Shown here in pieces: positions 1-10,976 of a stretch of DNA of 64,000 nucleotides (positions within the stretch are counted from its first letter, which is position 1; each line of letters opens with the position of its first letter). A program made the position numbers and the translations under genes. Below the pieces are notes generated by a model. That model did no database searches, was not told the origin of the DNA, and saw nothing but the letters and a program-made list of their open reading frames with translations. Location: contig VWZW01001228.1 of the NCBI GenBank assembly GCA_013397115.1, positions 124,001 to 188,000 on the forward strand. The letters are read 5' to 3'. The stretch is from Edolisoma coerulescens (Eukaryota; Chordata; Aves; Passeriformes; Campephagidae).

Positions 1-2087
1 CATGACAAAAATAATGCTGGGAACAAAATGGGCACAGATTTGCAAAGGAACAATAGAAAAGTGACTGCTCCAGACCTGTCATATTTGTATGGTAAATATA
101 AACAGCAGTAGAAAGCTAATGTGCAGTGACACAAAACGATGTCTAAAACAAAAATTGTATTTAGCACTTCAAGAAAGAAAGGAAAAAGAGAAGCTGGTTT
201 TCTAGTTTAGGTGTAGAAAGCAGCACACATGCAAAGATCAATTAAAAACATAAGTAGGTAATGAAGGCTGCTATTTCTGAATTTCACTTTTATTTTTCCT
301 AATCACCTCCTGGGGCTGGAATTCTGAAGCACTTCACAGAAATTCATTCTTCTAGTCTGGGATGATTAATAAGCAATAAAACATGACCTGACTGCTATCA
401 GGACAAGCAGGCAGCCTACCTTTATGGCTTTGACACTGAATGTAGTTTTTTCTGATGCATAATGCAACAGCATTGAACTAGTTCAAATGATTTCCCATTT
501 GAGCAGCTAACTTGCTGCAAAGCACAATGTATTCTGTATTAGTTACCTCTACATTCATAGCACAAAAGGAGGGAAAAAACAGTCTGGATTATCCAAAAGG
601 GTAGCATATTTCCTAGTCAAATGTCAGTACGGCATCAGAGATGGAAATTTTTGCTCGGGATGCTACTGGCTAATGTCAGGGCCAGGCCTTATTTTGCTGC
701 ACAGCTTGAATGCCCTTTTATCACCAAATATTCCTTTAGTCGCTTGCAATTCTGTGTCTCTCACACAGGTTTTTTTTCAAGCTTACTACATACCTTTTTT
801 CCCCCCAGAATTAATTAACAAAAGCTCGGGGTTCTTTGAAATTTTTCTGCTAAGGAGCAATCAGAGGTCTGTGAGGAAATCCCCTCTAGACAAGGCTGAG
901 AAGAGGAGCAGCAGCTGAGCAGGGTCTGCACCTTCCCTCAAAATCAGTTGGTACCAAACTGCCTCCTCCATAACTTGGGATGTGGCACCAGGTCTAAATC
1001 CAACACGGTTCTTAGCAGTGAAACAGCAAACAACACCCGTGCAGAGGTGACTGATGGGCTCCAGTCATATTATACCTGCTTTCTTAAAACCTGGGAAAGT
1101 TTCGGGCCTCTAAATTTTGTCATAATGTAGACTAAATCTTTATGCAGCTGGCACGACCTCCTCGTGTTCCTTTAAGACGACTGAGACAGGGCAGTAGTTT
1201 CCTTTTGGAAGCCAATACTGAAGTGATTACAGCCTTCAAATGCAAATACTTGGCATATTGCAATCAAAACACAGGCAGATGCATGCTTAATGATGACAGA
1301 AGATAAAAATTAATAGGCATTGTGTGGATAGTGCATGTGAGATGGACAGCCCTCGCAGGGAAGCAGATTGAAAACTCAAAAACAGATTGAGAACACAGCC
1401 TGAATCAGCATGGGCTTAGAGGCAAGAAAACTAGATCATGAACTTCTGGGTTGACAGGCTAGCTGAAAACAGCTGATTGTCTGATTCCTCCTGTGTTCAG
1501 CAAAGCAGGAGACTGAACTCTTCTGCAGAGACAGAAAATTGAGCATCTATCTCATCACTAATTTAGCTTTCAGCTCAGAGCAACAAACAAGGTCCCTACA
1601 CTTAACAGCCCCCAGTCAAAAGCAATGAGATAATTTATCAAAATTCCATTGTACCCAAGCAACTGGCTAAGCACCAGTCATTTCAAAATTTCCAGACTCA
1701 AGATGATCGGTTTTATGCTCTATGGAACACAAGATGAATAGGATTTTTGTGTGTTTGTTTGGGTTTTATTTTCTTGGTGTAACAACATACCTTTTATTTC
1801 ATATGCCCCATCTTGCAGGAAAAAAAAGGTTAAATGTTTTGCAGTCAATATGAAGCAAGCTAACAAACTGAGGTTTCCTTATTCGTTCTCATGCAAGCAG
1901 TCTGCCTTTTGAAAATAGTGAAAATTAAACTTTAAATGAAAGGTTTTTTTAATTCATGCTACAGATACTTGAGGAAGCTGTTCCTCAACTTCCCATTTGA
2001 AAAATGTAGAGGACAGTATCTGCTACTCAGTGAAAAGGGTGTTAGGATAGATCCATTCATGATCTGAAGTAAAATACACTATAGTTA
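1..2087. other. Unique noncoding DNA, no gene seen
   Basis: All six frames are broken often; the open frames here are 81 codons or shorter and resemble no family I know. Small signals only: a perfect octamer ATGCAAAT at 1240-1247 and a strong splice-acceptor-like run of T and C ending in CAG at about 793-808. With no coding sequence after the acceptor-like site I do not call an exon. The stretch could be intronic or intergenic. Confidence 0.6.
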
Positions 2088-2329
2088 CGACAGGACAAGA
2101 GGAAAAGCTCTAAGCTGTGCCAGGGAGGTTCAGAGGAGACATCAAGAAGAATTTCTTCACTGAAAGAGCAGTCAGGCATTGGAACAGGCTGCCCAGGGAG
2201 GTGGTGGCATCACCATCCCTGGAAGTGTTTAAGAAATGACTGGACATGGCACTCAGTGCTATGGTGGTGCTTGGTCAAAGTTCAGACTCAACCTTAGAGA
2301 TCTTCTCCAACCTTAATGATTCTATGAGC
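2088..2329 (+). mobile_element. CR1 LINE, 5'-truncated 3' end
   Basis: This is the 3' end of a chicken-repeat-1 (CR1) non-LTR retrotransposon in the forward orientation. One frame still reads NFFTERAVRHWNRLPREV, the conserved C-terminal tail of the CR1 ORF2 protein (reverse transcriptase/endonuclease), followed by the usual sequence meaning SPSLEVF. The copy then runs through the short CR1 3' UTR and ends near the ATTCTATG-type tail at about 2318-2325. CR1 copies are typically severely 5'-truncated, as here. An in-frame stop soon after the conserved tail and divergence from consensus show it is dead. CR1 abundance is the main reason for calling the source avian. Confidence 0.93.
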
Positions 2330-4010
2330 ATGGTACAGGCAACTGAGAAATCTATAAAGGATACTTGAAGAAGCTATTTTATTAACACCTAAAGGCAAAA
2401 AGCATTTAGCTTTATTTCAAAACACCAGCTTACTTAATTCAACCCTCTTCAATAAAAATGCAAATGCTGGTGCAATGATAAAGTAATGCAAGTCAGTATC
2501 TGCATGAGAGATTTCACTTGCAAAAGGGACTTGCAAGCCAAGGTGATGGAGGTTTTACCTATGCCAGAAATGCTGAGGAGATCAGATACACGGAAAACAG
2601 AACTAATCCTGAGTCTATTTACCGATGTAGAGCAGTAGGACAAATGTCAACAATTCATGGGCTTTTCCCCAAGGAAGATTTGGATAAAAGTGTGAACAGA
2701 GTGGATGCTTCTGTTTGTTCTCAGTGGATCCCTTCAGTGTCTACAATCTTCTTGAAATTCATATATCAGATGCTAATCAACAAAGCTTTCAGAAAACACA
2801 GAGAAATTTATATTCAGCTCAGCTACAGACAGGGCCATGCTTCTGCAGTCCCAGTACAGAGCGTGCTGATTTCCATCAATACGTGTGAGGCCTCAGGCAA
2901 CCACTCTGCCTTTTTAGAAATAAGGAACAAAACCACTCCAAATGTGATGGTTAGGAAATATTTATAGACAAGAAGAAAGCACTACCATGAAAATGAACAT
3001 TCAATGCCAACCTCCATTGTTCATTGCAATCCAGCAAAAGAGGGAGTGAATGAGAATTTCCATTTAATTGCCTTTAACTGCACTCTAGATGGGGATTTCA
3101 ATTCCCCAGCCCTGAGCATTCCCTCCAGGCACAGAAAACACAAGGAGGAGGAAGCTTGTAACAAAGAGCACCACTTATCTACAACACAACTAATTAGTTT
3201 CATGCTGGTAATTTTAAAGCAGCTCTGTTCAAAATTCCTTTGGCCAATAATTAAATTATTTCTATAAACAAAATAATTCACACCTTGTTAATGAAACATA
3301 AGGTGGCTTACAATTTTGCACAAATTACTATCAGACCAACATCCAGCTATTACAAAATTTCAATTAAAACCAATAGAAGCATTACCAGAGCAAGCACATA
3401 AGACTAAGACTGTCAGAGATTTTTAAATTTTTTTTTAAACAAAATGTGCCTGAAAGCAGAGATGAAACCAGCCTTCCATGAAGGCCCTATTACATTTGGG
3501 TTAAGCAGCAAAATCCCATTTTTACAAAAACTTGATTTTTTTTTTCTTTTCTAACTGATTTTCTTCTCTTTTTCTAACTATGAAATGGCTGAAATAATTG
3601 CAATTCTATCTCCTGTGCTTGCTTGAATAAAGCTGCAAAGAATTAATGCCAAAATCCAGTTCTTTAAGAGTTGCCAGCCTGCTGGGACATTATAGTTATT
3701 TCACATTAGCTCCCCAAATGTAAACTCACATTCCATAGCCAGAGCACATTTATAGAGCATTTTAGGAGTGGTCTAAGCAAAGTCATGTTGGTAGTGATTA
3801 ATTTGCTTATTGAATCACCTGAAAGCTTTAAATTAGCTGGGCCTCACTTTATGAGGGCTTCTGGGATTTGGTCTCAAATTTGCAAAGAAATGGTATTCTT
3901 CTGCTGCAAAACACTTAGCTGTATTTACATATTTCTTAGAAGCCACAGAACACTTACTTTATTTAGATCCTTTTAAAATTTCTTACTGTTTTCTTTTAAT
4001 TAAAGAGAAA
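2330..4010. other. Unique noncoding DNA, one 149-codon frame of no known family
   Basis: The only notable item is an open frame on the plus strand at 2518-2967 (149 codons). I see no domain, signal peptide or conserved motif in it, its codon use looks like translated AT-rich DNA, and it has no obvious splice partners. The remainder holds short A and T runs (for example around 3429-3436 and 3537-3545) and nothing I can name. Confidence 0.55.
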
Positions 4011-4050
4011 ATAAGGTCCCTTCCAAACCAAACCATTCTATGAGTCTATT
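4011..4050 (+). mobile_element. CR1 3' tail fragment
   Basis: About 40 bases match the extreme 3' end of avian CR1: a phrase equivalent to GGTCCCTTCCAAACCAAACC followed by ATTCTATGAGTCTATT, the diverged octamer tail. Nothing upstream is recognisable as CR1, so this is a very short or very decayed 5'-truncated copy. The match is short and could be fortuitous, but the order of the two motifs is right for CR1. Confidence 0.55.
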
Positions 4051-7000
4051 AAAAAAAACCCAGATACCAAAACTGGATTCTGAGTGTAGGGTAAGTGGTG
4101 GTATTTTTGGTAAGCAGCAAAATTACGGATTTGTTTCTCCAACAGGAAGCTCCTCTCCTTGAATAAGAAAGCAAGTAATATAGTTACCATCTTATCTCCA
4201 AAGCACTGTAAAATGTCACTTTCAGGCAGAAGCTTATGCTCAGAATAATTCTTTGTCATTCAAACAAAAGAAATCAGAAGCTACAATTGGCATTTCCACT
4301 CTCCGCATTTTCACAGAAGAGGACAGAAAGCCCTATCTCCTCTAAGGTATTTTTGAAAAACACAGGAAAGGCCTCAGATAATCAAAACAGCACTATATTA
4401 TCCTTGAAGTGACATTTAGAGACAAGCATAAAGACTTGCTCTGCTCTTCTTTGTGCTTCTTAATCTTTTTCAAAACTAGCCCTCAGTGAGTCGCCAAGCA
4501 GACAGGAAGAGAACTGACTACAATCAGCATGTGCAGAGGTAAACACTGACATCCCAATCCTCATAAATGCTATTTTTTTCCCAACAATTTGCAATCCCAC
4601 TTGAACGTTTTCATGAACATCTAAAGAGGCTGATTTCTATAGTTTTTGTAAATGAAATGGGAGAATAGAGAGGGGGTACTATTTAGGGCTCATTGTCATA
4701 ATAGCCAAGTGAAACAAGCAGCCCTGGAAGAGCAGAAGGCAGGAAAGCAAAGTGAATTTCAAGGGTGTCTGAAAGGTTCCCTAGAGAAGAGAAGAAGGAA
4801 CTGGTTTTTTTGTTCAGCACAAGTAGAATAGGGAGATCTACTTGCAGTCTTTTTTTGACTGAAGGGGGATAGAGAAGAGAGCCAGACCCTTCTCAGCAGT
4901 GCACAGGAAAAGGGCAGAATCCAAGGTCACAATCTGAAACCAAGGAAATTCACACAAAATAAAGGAAAATCCACCCTGAGAGAGGCATGGCAGCCAAGTA
5001 AGTGCCCAGAGTGGCTGTGTACCCTCCATCCTTGGAGACTTTCACAACTTATGTAGGACAAGACCCTGAACACTAAACTTTGAACTTCCGTCAGGGGACG
5101 GACAAGATCATCTTCAGGATCCTCTTGCAAACTAAATTCCATTGCGATTCAGGGGGCAACTCTCCATGCTGGAAGGACTGGTGGACACTACACTTCTCAT
5201 GTGCCATACATTTGAAAGAGCTATGAGTCATGGTTGGCAATTTTCTTAGCTGTCTTCAACACCAGTCTAAAATTGAAGATGACCAAATGCAAGACGAATA
5301 CGGTTTTACTGTAACAAACAAACCTGATCATTTAAATGGAGCATACAGAGACATGAAGTTTTAATGCCAAGAGCACAAAGGGACCTTGAGTTCTATCAAT
5401 TTATGACACCAGCACTCTCAACCAGTTTTATTGCAGCACTCATATAAATCAGACCCTGAGAGCAGAGCTCAGTCCAAGCCAAAGTCATAGTAACAAGGCA
5501 AGATGAAGCTTAGGCCTACAGCAGTCAGAGCAGAAAAAGGTCTTCGAAAATAAGAATTTCATGAACAACTATACTTACAGAATACATGTTTTCTGTACAT
5601 CCCACTAAAGTAATCATGCTCATTAAATTTAAAGCCTTAATTTGCCTGGCTACACTTATACTCCTATTCTCTGCAGTTCTTCATGTGAATTGCCAGCACA
5701 GCTTTTCTGATTACTCCAGAGGTGACTAACAAGAATAAACCCTCTCCCTGTGATCGCACGCGACTCGCTTAATGTCAGCATGTGGCAACCAGAGTTGTGC
5801 TTAGCAAGTACCCTGGACAATGAAATGCAGGGAAAGACCCCCACATTCCAGTTCCTGGAGCTGTAGTATAAGCTGGCAGGAGGCAGATATTAACTTTTAG
5901 AACAACAATTTTTTAAACCAAAGGTTTGAAAGGAGAAAGATTATTCAGAGATTTCTGCTGCTTCAGGCATTTATAGAAACTCCTAAAAATTTAAATTGGA
6001 AAAAATCTTTAAATAAAAGCATGCCAGTCAGAACAAGAGGCCAAAATTACAGACTTCTCACTTATTTTCAAAGGAAGGTTTAATTAGAGTGCTGCCAGCC
6101 ACAGACTTGCCATAGGGAACCTTGCGCTTCCATTGGCATTGATTAGTGCAGGGCACACAACAGTTTCACACAAAGCTACTGCAGCTGGGTGCTCACTGCA
6201 ACTGCTGGATAATCTCATGCCTCCAGAGCAAGTGAGATTTTAGGGTATGTGGTGGTACTGATAATCATGTTACAGCAACAATAGCTTGCCTACTCAATAC
6301 CCCCAAAAAAGTGAGACTCAAAGAATGGGATTGCCATAAACTGTCCCACTGTAATCTTCAGAGAGCTTTAATTCATTTTGCATAGGCTAAGAAGAAAAAA
6401 CACCAAACAAACCCAAAATACCCAACAAAAAAACCCTGCCCATTTATCCAACGAAAGCAGAGACAGTGATGAAAGGAACTTGGTGTACACTGCTGGCCAG
6501 AAGATCTATTCAAGAGGAGAGAGGGACGTGTCTGACACAGCAGCTTGCGTGAGAAGGTAGATGGCCTGGCACTCCTCCAAGCACCACTGCATCCACACCA
6601 CATGTGTCTGTCTCAAGCCACCCTAACAACAAATTGAAGAAGGCAGACTATGCCCCATGCTGTGCATTTGTACACCAACTTGTCCAAGTGCAGCAGGGCT
6701 CCAGACTGATCCCATTTGTCACCCCAACACAAGCAAAAGGCAGTAGTCCAACAAAGATGTGGCTTCATAAGCAAGAAATCTGCAACCAAAGCCATGTGTC
6801 CAGGGACAGCTCTCCCAGTGCTCAGCTACTGCCCAAGGGCTCAGCTGTCCCTACACTACTTGCCTCTTCCTGCGTGAACACAGAGGAAGGCAGCTGCAAA
6901 AATGATGGGATTTGAAAACTACACACAAAACAATGAGACCAGGAATCAGAAGCAAGCTCCAGGGTTGCAGGCATGTTTATAGGATGGACCCATCTTAGCT

Positions 7001-7576
7001 CAACCAAAATCTGAAGTAGTTCCCAGCCCTGTTCCCTGACAGTGTTAAATACATAATACTGCCTGATGATGAAAACTCCCATTTGTGAAATACATTGTCT
7101 CCCAGTAAGCAATTTGCAAAGGACAACAAGTTTAAGAGGATAATACGCTTTTGCTTTGTCAGCAGCTTTGTCTCAGGGTGACTTATCTTCCAGACTAAGA
7201 TAACTGCAGAAGCCTACGCAAATTGAGCATCCATGGCTTATCTAGTTCTACTGAGAAAGTAACCAGACATTTCATTGGCTTCAGTGAAGCCCAGATTTTA
7301 CCCTTGGGTAGTTATTTCTGGATGATACACTGCATTCTGGCTCCTGATTCACTATATTTGCTCATGTGGAAGTTGCCAGCAAATTACAAGCCGTTTAAAC
7401 GGCAAACTTCTGAAAATCAGCAAAACCTGTCAATCTGAGCGCTTTCTGTAACCGTCTTATTTTCACAGAGGCTTTCAAACTACTTCACCAGCATCATAAG
7501 GATTTTCCCCTCTAGAAAATCTTGCTTTTTACAACAGCAGTTCTCACAAAATAGGAAGTCTTCTCTCCTCCCTTGA
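4051..7576. other. Unique noncoding DNA, nothing recognised
   Basis: Small open frames up to about 100 codons occur (for example at 6604-6915 on the plus strand and 6822-7112 on the minus strand). They overlap each other on both strands and resemble no protein. No repeat family, RNA gene or promoter signature was recognised. A 14-bp perfect palindrome at 7390-7403 is within chance expectation. Confidence 0.55.
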
Positions 7577-7709
7577 CGCCCGTCCACGGGAGCGTGGCCA
7601 GTGTCCCGCAGAGCAGAGGATCAGCGGCACAGACAGGAGAACACCTCAGTCAGCAGCCAGCGAGGCAGTGCTTAGCTGGCTGGCTGAATCTGTCGTGGCA
7701 CCGGATGCG
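7577..7709. other. Isolated CpG-rich, GC-rich patch
   Basis: Ten CpG dinucleotides fall within 133 bases in a window that is otherwise strongly CpG-depleted, and the patch is clearly richer in G and C than its flanks. Vertebrate germline methylation removes CpGs over time, so a local cluster suggests unmethylated regulatory DNA, a young insertion, or an exon under constraint. A 65-codon open frame (7573-7770, plus strand) overlaps it but resembles no known protein. The patch is too short for the usual CpG-island definition. Confidence 0.5.
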
Positions 7710-10700
7710 GGAGCTGTCCCTTTCTTTTCCAGAAAGGAAGCTTTCACACATCTCTGAACTTGATACTTAGCAAACTGTCATGGAATGCATCACAGCATGA
7801 GTTGATGGCCATTTGCACAATTGCAACAGAGGAATGCAAATATCAACACTTCCTACAAATGAAGGTGAACGATTTCCTGCTTTTCTTAAGAGATTTAAAA
7901 CAAAACTATTAATATCAGTGCCATTAAAGTACAAAAACCGTATTTATACATGTCTGCACATGTGCTCACAACACACGAAACAGCAGAACAGGGGTTCAAA
8001 GGAACGTGAGCAGTTATTTGCTACAGTATCTTACATGTGATTTCATGTAAAAGCAAAGCAAGAACAAACTGACCCAAAGATAAGGTGTCAAGATAATGAA
8101 GAACAGGAGTGGAGCCATAAAATATCCAGACAAAGAAAAAGACTACTGTGAAATTCACTCTTCTGGAGGAATGAAAGGAAATACGATGCACAATACCAAA
8201 ACCATTGTCCACTCCAAACGCAAAAAGCCAGTTTGGCATTACCAGTAAGACACACGTTAAGGACCCAATGTCCCCTGTCCCACATCACACAAATGTTCCT
8301 GATGTGACCACTTGTGCACACATGTCTTAGTTCTTGAGAATAAGAATGTATAAGAGTGTGAAAGAATGAAACCTGCAAAAAAAGGAGCGCAGGTAGGTAT
8401 TAAGTCAGACATCTGGCTCATTCTGTAAAATTAGCATCACCTACACACTCCATAAGGTCTCCAGAAGCACAAATAGTTTGCCTCAATTGGGATATGAGGG
8501 GTTTTTTTTAGAAAAAAATATATACCTCTCTAACATTAAAGACCCACTGTAAGACCTCTTCATACTACTGGAAGTAAGTGAGTACTTGGTCAAAAGCATA
8601 CCTCACAATTCACAAGTTTTAATTAATTCCCCAATGTTGTCATGAGTGGTGAAGCTGGAAAACTGGTCTGGATCAGTGACCCACACCCTTTCTTCCTTCT
8701 CACATGTGTGTTCCCAGTAGCACATCACACCAGCCTGCCATGGCAGCCTGACCACCACCCCTGCTCCTGTGCGTGCCTCAGACACTGCATGCCTGCTCTA
8801 CACAATATTATAATGAGAGTATGCAAAAATCAATGTGTAAATGTACAACACATACTCAGTTGTAAGAATATGTATCTACATCATCTTGTCCTTGAAATAT
8901 TATGTGCACCTGGACAAGAACTATCATTTTATTGATAGGAGATAGTGGAGCATATCATCCAGCAGACTTTTCAAAGCAAAGCCCATCTTCCCAACTCGAC
9001 CACTGTCAGTGATTGATGACCATGTGTTACAAACAAGACCCTCTCGGAATTCCAGGTGAACAGAAAGGCTGGTGACACTTACCATGGATGGAAGGGACAC
9101 AGGATGCTCTGTGCCATCCTGGGCTCACCCAATGCCACAGCAGGCAAGATCCCAGGGTCAGGAGGGATGCAAGATTGCTATCACTCACTATAATTCCCAC
9201 CCGTCATTCGATAACTCAGATAAACAGCTTTAAGCATTGAGTATCTTTCTTACTTGAATCCCAAAAGAACCAGGAGCACCTCAGTGCAAAACAAGCTGTA
9301 AGCAATTTCCATTTATTGTTAGCCTCTCATACTCTGTGTTCTGAAACACTGCCATTACTGAAAAAGCATTTCTAATCTACATTTGCAATGTATACAGTAT
9401 CATATTTGATGATTCTTTAGATGAAAAAACACTATTACAACATGACACCTGACAGGGATGCAGCTTGCTATAGGGATGCTCATTTCAATTCATTGCTTTA
9501 CAGACAAAGAGCCTTTTGAGAGCATCAGAAAAATCCACATTGGGAAGATATGTCAGTTAATTGAAGTATTTCACATTGGAAAGGGACAAAGAGCTCCCCA
9601 TTGACTTGCACTTTGAGGCAATTCAGGAGAGATTTGATGGTTTCTTTTCTGTTTGTCTTAAAGTTGAACCTCTGAACTGCAGCACGCCTATGAGTTAATT
9701 TGTAGGGATCATACATATTAGAAAAAGAAGCACTAAGTGAAAATACACAGTGTCATCAAAAAAACACATTTCTTCTGCAGTGGATTTACAGATACTCCAT
9801 GGAGTCAAAATATAGTTGCAACAACCTATACTGGTGGGAATCTGTAAGCCAGACTTTTAAAAACAGTGGTAACTTCATATAAAATCTGTGCAGATGACAT
9901 TTCAGTGAAACTTCATCACTTAGTATGGCTTAGAAGGAAAAATCAGGGAAAAAAGAATGGAATGAACTATTTTTCATAAATTTCTAATATAATGTTATCA
10001 TACATTTCTGCCCTAATGCAAATTTAAAAGGCTGCCTACATGGAGAACTCAGACTCATGGTGCTAGATCTCTGAAAAGAAATCAATTAGGACAGAATTCA
10101 AAGAAAAAAGACGAATTTAATGCGCTGTGACTCTGCTGCTTATGACAGAAATAGCACAAAGACACTGTGCTGTGTATTTACATGCACATATACCTAATTG
10201 CACTCCAGTGTTGGTGATTTCACAACACTCCAAGATGGAGATTGATGTATCGCCAGGTGAAGAATTGTTTGCACCTGGTGGGTTAATACAACAATCATTT
10301 TGCACAATTATTAGCCTATGGAACCATACAATCAAAACTATCATAAACATTAACCAAGGAAAAGAGTAAGAAACTACACTTCACTGATCTAAGGACTCAC
10401 AAATTAATGCACTACACCAGTTATGCCAAATTTTCTCCCGATTTGGAAAGTACCTCTGAGCTCATGGGGCAGTCAAAGTATGACTTCAGGGTCACCAACC
10501 ACCATGAACCACTGGAGGGATCCCTGGGAAAAGCGGACACATGTGCTGATGGGAGGAAATATATACTAATGACTCTGGGGAAATGGTTATCATGGGAATG
10601 TTTCTTTGGGAAAATCCATGAATATGTATGTAAAAAATAATACAGGAACAGGAGCCTTTTCTGTCCTCATCATGCACAATATTACAGAGGAAATATTCCC

Positions 10701-10929
10701 TCGTGCATCCAGCACCGAACAAAGAATTCCTGCTTCTTAATGCTGCGTTGGTGTTAAGGAGTTCTTTTTACCAATTTTTGGTAACAATTCTTTTTTTTTT
10801 ATTTAGAAGACCGTCCAAAACTCTTAAAGTGCTTTGAAAATAGCAACTCATAGGGTTTTTTTTTTTAAGGTTACTCAATCCATTTTTACTAACATGCTCC
10901 AAGTGAATTCATGCAGGTCTATTTGGTAA
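7710..10929. other. Unique noncoding DNA, nothing recognised
   Basis: AT-rich sequence with frequent stops in all frames; open frames stay below about 100 codons. No CR1, LTR or SINE signature was seen. A small interrupted palindrome (TTACCAA, three bases, TTGGTAA) lies near 10769-10785 and is of a size expected by chance. Confidence 0.5.
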
Positions 10930-10976
10930 GAGATAACAGTGCTGGCCCAACTCAGCTGGGCCAGCACTGTCATCTC
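10930..10976. repeat. Near-perfect inverted repeat (hairpin)
   Basis: The left arm is 10930-10949 (GAGATAACAGTGCTGGCCCA) and the right arm 10957-10976 (TGGGCCAGCACTGTCATCTC). They are reverse complements at 19 of 20 positions, with an A/C mismatch at 10935/10971, and enclose a 7-base loop (10950-10956). The arms are much richer in G and C than the surroundings. The match is too good for chance. It would fold as a strong hairpin in RNA from either strand or as a cruciform in DNA. The stem is shorter than a standard microRNA precursor, and I see no flanking terminal repeats or target-site duplication for a MITE. Confidence 0.85.

Noticed and set aside
793..808. Strong splice-acceptor-like pyrimidine tract with CAG
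   Set aside because: No open coding sequence or donor follows at a sensible distance; such tracts are common in AT-rich DNA.
2518..2967. 149-codon plus-strand open frame
   Set aside because: No domain, motif or signal peptide seen, composition like translated AT-rich noncoding DNA, no splice context; length within chance for 64 kb.
7390..7403. Perfect 14-bp palindrome GCCGTTTAAACGGC
   Set aside because: A few perfect 14-bp palindromes are expected by chance in 64 kb; nothing nearby gives it a role.
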